Of a DNA stretch of 64,000 nt, positions 18,920 to 27,589 are shown piece after piece. Within the stretch, counting starts at the first letter, position 1. Each line of letters starts with the position of its first letter. Made by a program: the position numbers and the translations under genes. The stretch lies in the NCBI GenBank assembly GCA_016929595.1, contig JAFGIN010000212.1, positions 1 to 64,000 of the forward strand. Reading direction: 5' to 3'. The notes under the pieces were generated by a model. It ran no database searches, was not told where the DNA came from, and worked only from the letters and a program-made list of their open reading frames with translations. Source of the DNA: Chitinispirillaceae bacterium. GTDB taxonomy: Bacteria; Fibrobacterota; Chitinivibrionia; Chitinivibrionales; Chitinispirillaceae.

Positions 18920-19858
18920 CTACAATGCAGCATCAACAAATTGAGTAACTCTTTCAGCATCAGCAGGAAAAACTTTTCCATGCAGATTCCTACATAATGA
19001 CTGCATTTGAATGGGAATACAAAACTGCTGTGTTTTACGGCGATATCTAAAACTTTTCCGATCCACCATTTCAGGCAAAATACCATTCTCAAATAACAGC
19101 TGCGCGCTCTCTCTTACTTTATAACAGGGATTGATGCAATAGCTTATCCCAGCCTTTTTGTATTTACGTATAATAACATCCAGATTTTCCCTGTATTGCA
19201 TCTGCCATGGATATGAACCGGATTCCTCACTCGATCCATCAGAAACGAAACGTATATAATGCTTTTTACAATATTCAATCGTCAGTTTATGCATTGCGAC
19301 AGTACACGCAGGACATAGTGAAACCCGAAGGAAATCGTTATGAGTAATAAATTTCTGATAAAGTCCAAAATAGATTTCGTTTCGGATAGTCTCCAATGAC
19401 ACAATCGTATGTACAAAACGATCTTTTCCGAAGCGTTTTTGTAAAAATCCGACATTTACACATGTGCTTCGCGGACTGGATCTTATCATCCCAAACGTAA
19501 GATTTTCATACGAAGATGCAAACGTCAGAAGATGGACCCGCCGGTATCGGCTGGCCATATATGCAGCTGTTAAGGTGGAATCGGTCCCTCCAGAATACCG
19601 GATACATATTTCTTCGTCAGAGCAGGAATCTGCCAGTATCTGAAAACTACTTTTTGCAGTAGAGACAGTTGAATATTCAGCTTTCTCTGCTGTTACTCCA
19701 TGCCAAATAATACTTCGTCTTCTATTCAGGGATCTTTTCGAGAATTTTATGACAATATATGGCAGAGTCAACCAGAAGATGAAAAAGGACCGCACGGAAA
19801 GACGCTGCGGAAGAAGATTAAACAAGTTGATTATTACTGTTTCGATTGCTTTACGCAT
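18920..19858 (-). CDS. PP-loop (asparagine-synthase/QueC-like) ATPase with CxxC motifs
   Basis: A 312-aa protein with a PP-loop pyrophosphatase motif at residues 89-95 (YSGGTDST), preceded by beta strand EICIR, as in enzymes that adenylate a substrate before amide formation or sulfur/nitrogen transfer. Two cysteine pairs follow: LCPACTVAMH (C182, C185) and CINPC (C241, C245). These could hold zinc or an Fe-S cluster, as in QueC- or TtcA-like enzymes. It lacks the glutaminase domain of asparagine synthetase. The ATG at 19858 overlaps the LarA-like gene by 8 bases. It is last in the leftward operon; I infer a ligase or thiolation-type step of its pathway. Confidence 0.65.
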   Translation of the reverse strand: MRKAIETVIINLFNLLPQRLSVRSFFIFWLTLPYIVIKFSKRSLNRRRSIIWHGVTAEKAEYSTVSTAKSSFQILADSCSDEEICIRYSGGTDSTLTAAYMASRYRRVHLLTFASSYENLTFGMIRSSPRSTCVNVGFLQKRFGKDRFVHTIVSLETIRNEIYFGLYQKFITHNDFLRVSLCPACTVAMHKLTIEYCKKHYIRFVSDGSSEESGSYPWQMQYRENLDVIIRKYKKAGISYCINPCYKVRESAQLLFENGILPEMVDRKSFRYRRKTQQFCIPIQMQSLCRNLHGKVFPADAERVTQFVDAAL

Positions 19859-21104
19859 ATACCTGTTTTTCTCTGGTTTTTGGATTAATGACCAGATTGG
19901 ACGAGTCGGGCACCAGAAACACATCGGCACCAGTATCTGTTTTCTTTAATATCAGATCTTCAAGATGACCCATGGATGAAATCAGGTCAAGATTATATTT
20001 CGTACCGATTGCCTCTTCCCATGAAGTAAGAAACGATACCTTTGCACCTGCCATATTTCTAATCATTAAAAGAGCGCTGTGCATTCCGATCTCGATCTGC
20101 TCAGGTCTTATGTTATTCAAAACATTCTCACGATCTATCAGGCAGTCTGCAAGACACTGATTACCAATCAGGTTTGAAAATTCACCTATAATAACCATCA
20201 TTCCGCCAGGATTTACAAGTTTTGAAGCTACGGAAATACACCGTTGCCCGCTGTAGAGACTGTCATCGCAGGGAGCACCTCCGCATGAAGCGATCACCAG
20301 ATCTGCGCATTTACCTACAGTTATACCATTGCATTTGATGATGCAGTCAATCGCATTATCATATGAACACGGTAAATCGCCATAAAAAATTCCCGCCAGA
20401 GTCCCCTCAGCCGAGCGTACCGTTTGTATAGCATAATCGATTTTTACCAATCGTAAAGCTTCCATCATCTGTTCATGAACCGGATTATCAATCTGGCAGC
20501 AAAGATCAGCTCCGGAAGATCTTATCTGACTGTGATTGGCTCTGATTGTTTCATAGTCTGCTATTCCGGGCAATATTATTTTCGGGCCACCTGTAAAACC
20601 TGCAAAAGCATGTGGTGCAACTGACCCAAGGGCAATAATAAAATCGGCACTGGCAACAGTACTATTAATCCTGAGTACTTGTCCCGATAACAATGCACCT
20701 GCCGGTGAGAGTTGTGCCTGGTTATGGCAGTCATGCTCAACCAGTGTAACCCGCTTCAGGACTTCTTCACTGTATAACTTTTTGTGATCAGGTAGGGAGT
20801 GTGCTGGATGTGTTCCATAAGCGGGGACAAGAAAAATGTTATTTACAGATTGAGATTCGAGAACATCAATCATTGCATTCAATAACAGGGGATATTCAGG
20901 ATTTTCCCTTGTTCTGTCTTCAGTAATAATGGCGACCTTGTGTATGTTCCTCGAAGCAATCTTTTGAGCAAGTTTTTTACAGATTGTTTCAACATGCTCC
21001 GACACATCACATATTACTGATTCTTTGCGCGGAGCAATGGTAGTAACTTTTCTGATAATATCATCCCGCAATATTATATTGCCTTTTCCCCATGCTATCT
21101 CCAT
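19851..21104 (-). CDS. LarA-family nickel-pincer-nucleotide racemase/epimerase
   Basis: A 417-aa member of the lactate racemase LarA family. Every cofactor and acid-base residue of Lactobacillus plantarum LarA appears at a constant offset of nine: D63 and R66 (EDRTR), H99 (GTHPAH), H165 and K175 (APHAFAGFTGGPK, the Lys that carries the nickel pincer) and H191 (ANHSQ). The substrate region differs: the LarA Tyr-Gln-x-x-Lys is Tyr-Ser-x-x-Arg-like here (SLYSGQR). I infer an active Ni-dependent racemase or epimerase of a different 2-hydroxy acid. The cofactor genes larB, larC and larE are not in the window. It overlaps both neighbours (10 and 8 bases). Confidence 0.82.
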   Translation of the reverse strand: MEIAWGKGNIILRDDIIRKVTTIAPRKESVICDVSEHVETICKKLAQKIASRNIHKVAIITEDRTRENPEYPLLLNAMIDVLESQSVNNIFLVPAYGTHPAHSLPDHKKLYSEEVLKRVTLVEHDCHNQAQLSPAGALLSGQVLRINSTVASADFIIALGSVAPHAFAGFTGGPKIILPGIADYETIRANHSQIRSSGADLCCQIDNPVHEQMMEALRLVKIDYAIQTVRSAEGTLAGIFYGDLPCSYDNAIDCIIKCNGITVGKCADLVIASCGGAPCDDSLYSGQRCISVASKLVNPGGMMVIIGEFSNLIGNQCLADCLIDRENVLNNIRPEQIEIGMHSALLMIRNMAGAKVSFLTSWEEAIGTKYNLDLISSMGHLEDLILKKTDTGADVFLVPDSSNLVINPKTREKQVYA

Positions 21105-22144
21105 GCGATCCCCTGACTAATAAACGAAGTTTTCAAAATCATTTTAATCATTGTATGAAATGATATCCCATGTAGTTTGCAACAGGTTGCGAGGGTCTTT
21201 TCCGGATGAAGTGTAGCATCAAGATTATAATCAATCAGATAAAATGCGCCACTCATATCTTGTCTTATGTCAAATACTGCATAGTCTGCGGGAGAAAAAA
21301 GTGAATAGACAAGGTCGCATTGTTTTTTGAGCATTTCAAATTCGGGAGACCAAAAATCCCGTTTTTCTTTTTTAAACATTCTTTGTACTTTTGCGGTGTA
21401 ATGGAAAAAGTCTGAGCCCAGAGAAGTTCCATCATCATGAGTATCCTCTATCATACCTCGCCACAAATCATTTCCATTTCCAACATAGCAAACTTTGAAT
21501 TCCTTACCGGTAATAAATTGCTCCACAATAACCGGATAACCAAGGTCATTGAGTACATAACTCACATACTCTTCCAGCGATGTCTTCGTAAACACGACAG
21601 CATCTTCATGGATTCCAACTGAAGTTCCTTCACAGGATGGTTTTACAATCAATGGGAATGGAGGAAACTGCTGGTAAAGCATAGTATCATTCTGTATGTA
21701 AACCCATGCAGGAGTACTGATTGACCATTTATCAAGCATAGCTTTGAGCAGTTGCTTATTCTGACCCGTAATCTTTGCATAGGGATCCGGACCCGAGTAA
21801 GGCTTATTCACTAATTCGCAAGCCATTGCTCCCAACGCCTGTCTGTAGCGGGATCTGAACCCGACCGAAAGAGTCACTATAAAATCAATTTGAGACTTCA
21901 TCTGATCACTCAGAGCAACCAGATCACAAGGTGTACCAATTCTTGTTGTTGAGAATCCGGCTTCTTGTATAGCCTGTTCAATAGCGGCGAGTTCATGCTC
22001 TTCCCGCCAGTGATCCAGCACCTCCAGTGGAAGGCCCATCTTTCTGGCATCTTCAATGGTTTCATAAAGAATGCCTATTGTCTCTATTCTAACGGGAGTA
22101 TTACACCCGATATTTTTCAGTTTTATCATAGGTAACTCGCTCAT
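21095..22144 (-). CDS. D-alanine-D-alanine ligase-like ATP-grasp enzyme
   Basis: A 349-aa ATP-grasp ligase. Motifs: LVNKPYSGPDPYAKITGQNKQLLKAML, the glycine-rich loop IVKPSCEGTSVGI, the nucleotide-binding VIVEQFITGKEFKV, and the metal-binding end FDIRQDMSGAFYLIDYNLDATLHP. In true Ddl proteins the last segment reads E-I-N-x-x-P-G; here it is D-Y-N-L-D-A-T. It therefore probably joins two amino-acid-like or carboxylate substrates through an acyl phosphate, but not necessarily two D-Ala. The start overlaps the end of the VanW gene by 44 bases and the stop overlaps the LarA-like gene by 10, which shows tight coupling. A second ATG at 22129 is possible. Confidence 0.75.
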   Translation of the reverse strand: MSELPMIKLKNIGCNTPVRIETIGILYETIEDARKMGLPLEVLDHWREEHELAAIEQAIQEAGFSTTRIGTPCDLVALSDQMKSQIDFIVTLSVGFRSRYRQALGAMACELVNKPYSGPDPYAKITGQNKQLLKAMLDKWSISTPAWVYIQNDTMLYQQFPPFPLIVKPSCEGTSVGIHEDAVVFTKTSLEEYVSYVLNDLGYPVIVEQFITGKEFKVCYVGNGNDLWRGMIEDTHDDGTSLGSDFFHYTAKVQRMFKKEKRDFWSPEFEMLKKQCDLVYSLFSPADYAVFDIRQDMSGAFYLIDYNLDATLHPEKTLATCCKLHGISFHTMIKMILKTSFISQGIAWR

Positions 22145-22856
22145 GCCCTTTACTATCTATTGAGTACCTTCTTGTTCTGACCATTTTATCAGAGTTATCT
22201 TTGTTATCACGATGTCTGTTCTGAAATAACTCAGACTCTATTCTGGCAGTACCAGTATCAGCAGTAACGGGAATAAGTATGCGGCAGGTCAAATTCATAA
22301 GATCAGTATTCATATTGATTCTTATCACAACATTGTAATTATTACAATTCTGGAACATGAGATTTTTTCTTAGAAACACGTATACGGCATCTCTTCCCAG
22401 ATCGATCATTCTGGCCTCACCCCAGATATCTCTGCTGTGAGAGTGTTTTTCGACGATTTTTAAATTCCCGACTAAAGCAGTATTAAAAAGAACAGTCGAA
22501 ACCTGACATATGCCACCACCAAAACCCACCCCTAACTCTCCACGGATAATTACCGGGCCGGTTTTGAATCCGCGCATGTCAGTTGGTTCACCAATCAGGT
22601 GCTCAAGTGAAAAAACAGAACCAGGCCGCAAAATAGTTCCATCAATCATATCGCAACAGAGTTTCATATTATGGATACGATGAGCGTTTTGACCACCTAA
22701 TCCGGGCCTTATTTTAACAGGTAGAGAAAATTGTACACCCATTTTGGGGCACATTGCAACTTCGACGGAAGAACCTTTCTTTGCAATATGTTTCATGTAC
22801 CCTTTTAAAAACAGTAGAGTATTCCTTCTAATTGTCCGAATTTTTTTAAATTTCAT
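22101..22856 (-). CDS. VanW family protein
   Basis: A 251-aa protein with the VanW signature at about residues 77-130: LRPGSVFSLEHLIGEPT, GFKTGPVIIRGE, and GVGFGGGICQVSTVLFNTAL with its invariant Cys. VanW was first seen in vancomycin-resistance clusters, has no settled function, and is common in cell-wall contexts. There is no signal peptide and no peptidoglycan-binding or G5 domain, unlike the larger Gram-positive relatives. Its position between a radical SAM aminomutase-like gene (15 bases) and a Ddl-like gene (overlapping) suggests a role with a peptide or amino-acid substrate. Confidence 0.8.
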   Translation of the reverse strand: MKFKKIRTIRRNTLLFLKGYMKHIAKKGSSVEVAMCPKMGVQFSLPVKIRPGLGGQNAHRIHNMKLCCDMIDGTILRPGSVFSLEHLIGEPTDMRGFKTGPVIIRGELGVGFGGGICQVSTVLFNTALVGNLKIVEKHSHSRDIWGEARMIDLGRDAVYVFLRKNLMFQNCNNYNVVIRINMNTDLMNLTCRILIPVTADTGTARIESELFQNRHRDNKDNSDKMVRTRRYSIDSKGHERVTYDKTEKYRV

Positions 22857-22871
22857 TGAAGCGGTTTGCCT

Positions 22872-24023
22872 TCAGACGACATCAGGATAATCAACCCAGA
22901 CGCCACGCCAGTTACGAAATGTAATATACGGTTTTCCGTCCTGATCCTGCAGATATCTGAATTCCGCAGTTCCATTTTCATCAAAAGGGATATCCTGCTT
23001 TCCGCTCTGATGAAACAGTGTATAGCGAGGCATCGCTGGTCCAGGAATTCTTCTCCGGAGATAATTCAGTAAAGAAGCGCCCTCCGATACAGTTGTCCCC
23101 AATTGATCTCTGCAAATCACATAAGGAGCGAAATGAAACATATAATAAGGGAAAATACCTCTTTGGTACAATTCAAGGAACAGGGCCTCAAGCTCTTCAA
23201 TACCATTGTTTACACCCTTTAGAAGGGGTGCCCGCGAAAGAAACATCGGGTTATAATTGTTAAGAGAAAACAGATCCAGGATTTCATCAACCTGCGGAGT
23301 CAACTCCTTATGTGAACTGAAATGCACTTCTATTGCATTCACATCGAATTTCTTTAATATCCGGACCAGCTCCGTATCGATCCTGAAAGGACAATAGGTA
23401 AAAGCCCGCGTATTTATCCTGATAAACCGTATTGATGGAATTGATCGTAGGTCTTGAAGTATCTCCGAGAGTTCCTCATTAGAAAGGATCAGCGGATCTC
23501 CTCCACTTATGAGAATCTCATAGATGTCACTATGCTCCTTTAAATACGAAAGTATCTGAGGCCACACTGATTTATAGTGAATCTGATTATTCTTATTATT
23601 ATCAATTGTACGATGTGCACAGTAACAATAGGTACAATAGCTGAAACAGGTATCTGTAATTCTAATCAACGCCCTCCCGGGATACTTCTGATGCAGAATT
23701 TCATAATGAATTTCTTCTGGTACTTCCCAATTACTATCAGGCAGAACCGGGATAGTATAATCACAGTCTTCACAATGCAACTGACGCCAGATCGGATCGT
23801 TCGGTAAAGGATTGCCGTAATCATCCAGTCCGACGCACGCCAGTGTATAGGGAGTGACAAAAAACCTGTAACTATCAATATGCTTTTCAATTTTTTCAAG
23901 CCGATCCTGTGGCAGTGAAGGAAAAAACCGCCTAATATCCTGCACAGATCTGCATCCATTACTTAACTGCCAGTGCCAGTCCCGCCATTGTCTTTCATTG
24001 ATTGAACAAAATAGTGAATTCAT
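22872..24023 (-). CDS. Lysine-2,3-aminomutase-like radical SAM enzyme
   Basis: A 383-aa protein of the KamA/EpmB family. It has the radical SAM cluster CFSYCTYC (C126, C130, C133), SGGDPLILS, the RINTRA segment, and a C-terminal region matching where KamA binds PLP (MPRYTLFHQSGKQDIPFD, candidate PLP lysine K342). The usual PGGxGK is degenerate. By hand alignment the two aspartates that hold the lysine side chain in clostridial KamA are missing (QCD is HFA; VDAPGG is LFHQSG). I therefore expect a 2,3-amino shift on another amino acid, or altered chemistry. It is first of the five core genes and starts 24 bases after the SH3 gene. Confidence 0.75.
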   Translation of the reverse strand: MNSLFCSINERQWRDWHWQLSNGCRSVQDIRRFFPSLPQDRLEKIEKHIDSYRFFVTPYTLACVGLDDYGNPLPNDPIWRQLHCEDCDYTIPVLPDSNWEVPEEIHYEILHQKYPGRALIRITDTCFSYCTYCYCAHRTIDNNKNNQIHYKSVWPQILSYLKEHSDIYEILISGGDPLILSNEELSEILQDLRSIPSIRFIRINTRAFTYCPFRIDTELVRILKKFDVNAIEVHFSSHKELTPQVDEILDLFSLNNYNPMFLSRAPLLKGVNNGIEELEALFLELYQRGIFPYYMFHFAPYVICRDQLGTTVSEGASLLNYLRRRIPGPAMPRYTLFHQSGKQDIPFDENGTAEFRYLQDQDGKPYITFRNWRGVWVDYPDVV

Positions 24024-24047
24024 TAGTATAATCGTTATCTCTACCGG

Positions 24048-25004
24048 TCAGTTTTTAGGTTTATATGAATAATATTTCTGTTTCAAACTATCTTCTATAC
24101 TGGAGATTATTCTGTATCTGTGCATTGGATAGACATTCTCATTTTTACCAGTTAACTTCCATATACCATCAAGTATCTCTCTGATAGCGTTTTCATTATT
24201 ACCAAAAATACAGCTCATACGGTTAAAATTCTGAGGATTCTGAATTGCCAGTTGAATAAGAAATTTCTTGTTTTTCTTGAATTCTTCTGGAAGACAATCG
24301 AACACTGATGGACCATATTTAGTTATATCCAGAAACAATTTTTCTCTATTATTCACTTGCGACGCTACAGCCGCATAGATCTGCGTTGCATATGGCGAAC
24401 ATTGTACCTCATCTTCATAGTACGAGAGATAACTGAGCTTCGATAAAAATTCCGGTGAGAAAAGTATCTCTTTAAGATAAGGAAAGGGAGCCTTGTTCAT
24501 ACTATCCTTATTCTTTTCAATTTTACTGTAGAAAGAGTTATACAAAAGCACAGCGACTCTCTGCTCTGTAGTTACAGCAGTAATCAAAGACCTGTATTCT
24601 TCGAGAGTAAATGTTGTCATTTCCATTTCCAGTTCCTCCCAGGTGCTGTAACTGTACCTTTTATGAAACCATTCCATATCAGGGTTTGCATAGTAGGTTT
24701 CATATCCATCTTTCGGGAGATTTTTAAAATCAATCAATGCACCAAACGTCCAACCTGAAATATCTTTGCAGGCAATTTTATACCAGTAATCGGTTTTTTC
24801 TCCAATTTTATCTTTTCCCGCACTTCGTTCAGTTACTGTCACTTTCATCTTTTTGTAAAGAACCCCAACCTTATCACCATCTTTTGAGGGTGTAGTCCTC
24901 ACCGATACAAAATCATCATTCACCCATGCTTCTGCAGGAAGTTTTTCCTGAGCAGTTATGATAAAACATACTGAAAACAACAGTACCATATTTTTTAGGT
25001 TCAT
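24048..25004 (-). CDS. Exported SH3-domain protein
   Basis: A 318-aa protein with a signal peptide (about 1-23), then a bacterial SH3 domain (about 25-95: FVSVRTTPSKDGDKVGVLYKKM, then YWYKIACKDISGWTFGALIDF). Such domains bind cell-wall peptides. The remaining 220 residues are helical and unassigned. The start at 25004 has GGAG eight bases upstream and gives a good signal peptide; an earlier in-frame ATG at 25043 lies inside the previous gene. It is 4 bases from the ligase-like gene and 24 bases from the radical SAM gene, so it belongs to the same transcript. Confidence 0.65.
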   Translation of the reverse strand: MNLKNMVLLFSVCFIITAQEKLPAEAWVNDDFVSVRTTPSKDGDKVGVLYKKMKVTVTERSAGKDKIGEKTDYWYKIACKDISGWTFGALIDFKNLPKDGYETYYANPDMEWFHKRYSYSTWEELEMEMTTFTLEEYRSLITAVTTEQRVAVLLYNSFYSKIEKNKDSMNKAPFPYLKEILFSPEFLSKLSYLSYYEDEVQCSPYATQIYAAVASQVNNREKLFLDITKYGPSVFDCLPEEFKKNKKFLIQLAIQNPQNFNRMSCIFGNNENAIREILDGIWKLTGKNENVYPMHRYRIISSIEDSLKQKYYSYKPKN

Positions 25005-25008
25005 CTGT

Positions 25009-26715
25009 CTACTCCACCTTGAAAAGCTTTGGTCCGGTAACATTAATTATTTCGGAAGCAATCATTTTATTTCTGAAATCAGATTCATTTTTTACTCTCG
25101 GCTTACAATCTAACACTGATGACGCATACTCATAAGCTTTTTTATACTCTTTTCTTGAAAAATATATCTGTGCCAGTTTGGCGAGGGTGGTTAAGTGATA
25201 CGGGTAGCATTTTTCTATCTCCAGATATAATTTTTCCGCCTCTTCATGCATCTCTGAAAAGAAAAACATATGAGCCGAAATTTTCAGAGTATTCATTGAT
25301 TTGAAATTTTTTATGGACTTAAAAAGAGGGGATTTCATACGCCCAGTATCCTTATTTAGAAAGTATATATGTCCCAGTGCAAGATCTGCATCAAAATTCT
25401 GTGGGTTTATTGCAAGGGACTTCCTGATAAATGTTTCTCCTCTTTTAAGATCTTTTAAAGTAATCGCACCAATCCCTTTTCTATACCAGAAGTCTGATAC
25501 AACCAGATAACCGGCAAACAACGAACCTGAAAAAACCAAAACTATCAGTGAAAACAGTACGACTACTCTCTTTTTTGCCGCAAGTACCACAGTTTTGGCT
25601 GGCAAAGAAACTCCTAACAACAGAGCAAATAAAATCAGAGATGTCGAACAATTATGCATCACCGTATAGAAACTTTTGAAAACAAGAAACAGCAACGCAA
25701 TACCAGTATAATTATTAATTTTTTTTGCATGGAAAACAACTGATACTACAAACAGTATCGATACCAGTAATCCAGCGATGCCCGTTTCTACTCCGAAATT
25801 AAGAACAATATTGTGCGCATCAAGCACTGCGCCTACATTCTGCGCGAATGCAGTTTTTATCAAAGGAATATTGACAAAAAGAGCTTCGATAGAATCCAGA
25901 TAATAATGACCAATCTGGCGTATTCCAGTCCCAGTCAATAAATGATGCTTAAATGTAAAAGCCGATGAGATCCATACCAGTAATCGTCCTTTGAACTGTG
26001 ATGGAAAAAACCAAAGCGCCACCCCGGCTGACACCAGCAGGACGGCCCCAGCGACAATTTTCTTCTTTGTTATACAACAAATGAAAAAAATGCTCAGAAA
26101 CAGTAGCGTACCTTTATTTTCAGTTAACAGAACGGCTGTACTAATCAGACCAATTCCACAATAAACCAGTTTTTTGTATCTTTCCGATTCATCAACCAGC
26201 TTTAACCCTATAAGCAGTCCAACAGCAAGAAAAGTTGCCAGAAACTCAGCGTTCCCCATCGTTCCGATCACATTTTTTTCGCATGTCGAAGAGGGAAGTA
26301 CAGTAGAAATTTTTAGATCGAAAAATTGAAAGTATGCAAGCAATGACTCTGCTAACGCAATAAAAAATAATACAATCAGCAAGTATCTCTTTTCATCCGA
26401 TGTAAAATCGCAAACGGTTATACAGATTACTGCCGCTGACAAAAAGAGCATACATTGTGGTACACTGTTCAATGGAGCGTGAGAAAAAGCTACCGAACAC
26501 CAGGAGAGAAGAATCAAGCCAAAGCCTGTCAGAACAGCACCCCCCGATGGAACCATCAACGAGGGTTTAAATAAAAAGCTCATTGAGAGCATGCTTGCCG
26601 CAATAAACGTTACCAGGATTTTTGGACAGTGAAATGATTGACTGAAAAGAGGAATATAAATAACAAAAACTGAAACAATCAGTGCAATTTTGATCCAGAG
26701 AAAGGGTTTATTCAT
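25009..26715 (-). CDS. O-antigen ligase-like membrane protein with TPR tail
   Basis: A 568-aa protein with about 10-12 membrane helices in residues 1-400, then a soluble TPR region (about 410-550, with ALGHIYFLNKDTGRM and KLAQIYFSRKEYKKAYEYA). The central loop LLTGTGIRQIGHYYLDSIE followed by AHNIVLNFGVETGIAGLLVS is the Wzy/WaaL-type motif of O-antigen ligases and polymerases, which move lipid-linked polymers onto acceptors on the periplasmic side. Some homologues glycosylate pilins or other proteins instead. It overlaps the M23 gene by 8 bases. Confidence 0.72.
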   Translation of the reverse strand: MNKPFLWIKIALIVSVFVIYIPLFSQSFHCPKILVTFIAASMLSMSFLFKPSLMVPSGGAVLTGFGLILLSWCSVAFSHAPLNSVPQCMLFLSAAVICITVCDFTSDEKRYLLIVLFFIALAESLLAYFQFFDLKISTVLPSSTCEKNVIGTMGNAEFLATFLAVGLLIGLKLVDESERYKKLVYCGIGLISTAVLLTENKGTLLFLSIFFICCITKKKIVAGAVLLVSAGVALWFFPSQFKGRLLVWISSAFTFKHHLLTGTGIRQIGHYYLDSIEALFVNIPLIKTAFAQNVGAVLDAHNIVLNFGVETGIAGLLVSILFVVSVVFHAKKINNYTGIALLFLVFKSFYTVMHNCSTSLILFALLLGVSLPAKTVVLAAKKRVVVLFSLIVLVFSGSLFAGYLVVSDFWYRKGIGAITLKDLKRGETFIRKSLAINPQNFDADLALGHIYFLNKDTGRMKSPLFKSIKNFKSMNTLKISAHMFFFSEMHEEAEKLYLEIEKCYPYHLTTLAKLAQIYFSRKEYKKAYEYASSVLDCKPRVKNESDFRNKMIASEIINVTGPKLFKVE

Positions 26716-27589
26716 CAGATGAAAGATTATCCCTGAAAAAAAGTAATGGATCTATACAGTATTTTTTTAAAGCCTCCATTGTCATACTGTATGAACTGGC
26801 TGCCCCTTTATCATCATAGGATGTTCTGATTTCCAGGTGAACATGAGGGTGGCTATATCCACTTTGCTTAAGATCATTCTGATTAAAAATTCGACCGATC
26901 GGTGAATTATGATCAATATAGTCTCCTGCATTTACTTTGATTACTTTCAAATGTACATATTTTGAAAAGAGTGTCTCTCCGTTCTTTAATCTGTGGCAGA
27001 CAACAACATAACTGCTGAATCTATCGTTTGATGTAGAAATGACAACACCATTGCTGATTGGAAAGACCATTTCACCGGAACTCCCTTTCAAATCCACTCC
27101 GGCATGTTTATGTCCTTTTTTTTCTGAGGCTCTGTAGTCACCAAATTTTGATATCAGCCTGTTTTGTATCATCTTAAAAGAACTACGTCTGGTATCGTTA
27201 TAAGAAGTGTACCATTTTTCCGAAATGGAACTGGTATCCGCATTCATACCCTCAACCGTTATCTCAATACCCAGATTCGTTACAAACTTAATTTTGTCGC
27301 AACTATCCTGAAATGAACCAATTCTTGTGAAAACCCCTCCGCTATTGGTTTTGCTGGAAAAAACCGTCATTCCGCTCAGAGGTGAAAAATGGTAATCAGG
27401 TCCGGCAAGATGGAGTATCACCGCTGAATCCTGCATCATTTGTATAACTCCAACCATGGATCTCTTTTCAATTCCATTCAGTTGATAGGAGGATTTAACA
27501 ATTCTCTCCGAAGAGTTCACACATATACAAAAAAAAACAATAAAGATAGCTGGATGCTTATTCAAACGTATCAATAGACTTTCATTCAT
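26708..27589 (-). CDS. M23-family metallopeptidase (LytM-like)
   Basis: An exported protein of about 293 aa with a hydrophobic N-terminus. It has a C-terminal M23 domain (about 140-280) with intact zinc ligands: HAGVDLKG (HxxxD) and HPHVHLEIR (HxH). It also has the usual SNGVVISTS and GDYIDHNSPIGRI strands. M23 enzymes cut peptidoglycan cross-links or act as activators. The 130 residues before the domain are unassigned. ATG 27589 has GAG at good spacing; an in-frame ATG at 27613 is the alternative. It is the first gene of the eight-gene leftward run. Confidence 0.8.
   Translation of the reverse strand: MNESLLIRLNKHPAIFIVFFCICVNSSERIVKSSYQLNGIEKRSMVGVIQMMQDSAVILHLAGPDYHFSPLSGMTVFSSKTNSGGVFTRIGSFQDSCDKIKFVTNLGIEITVEGMNADTSSISEKWYTSYNDTRRSSFKMIQNRLISKFGDYRASEKKGHKHAGVDLKGSSGEMVFPISNGVVISTSNDRFSSYVVVCHRLKNGETLFSKYVHLKVIKVNAGDYIDHNSPIGRIFNQNDLKQSGYSHPHVHLEIRTSYDDKGAASSYSMTMEALKKYCIDPLLFFRDNLSSDE

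Noticed and set aside
18920-19858. PP-loop protein considered as LarE
   Set aside because: It lacks the LarE motif context and size pattern as I know it; the CPAC and CINPC pairs point to another PP-loop subgroup.
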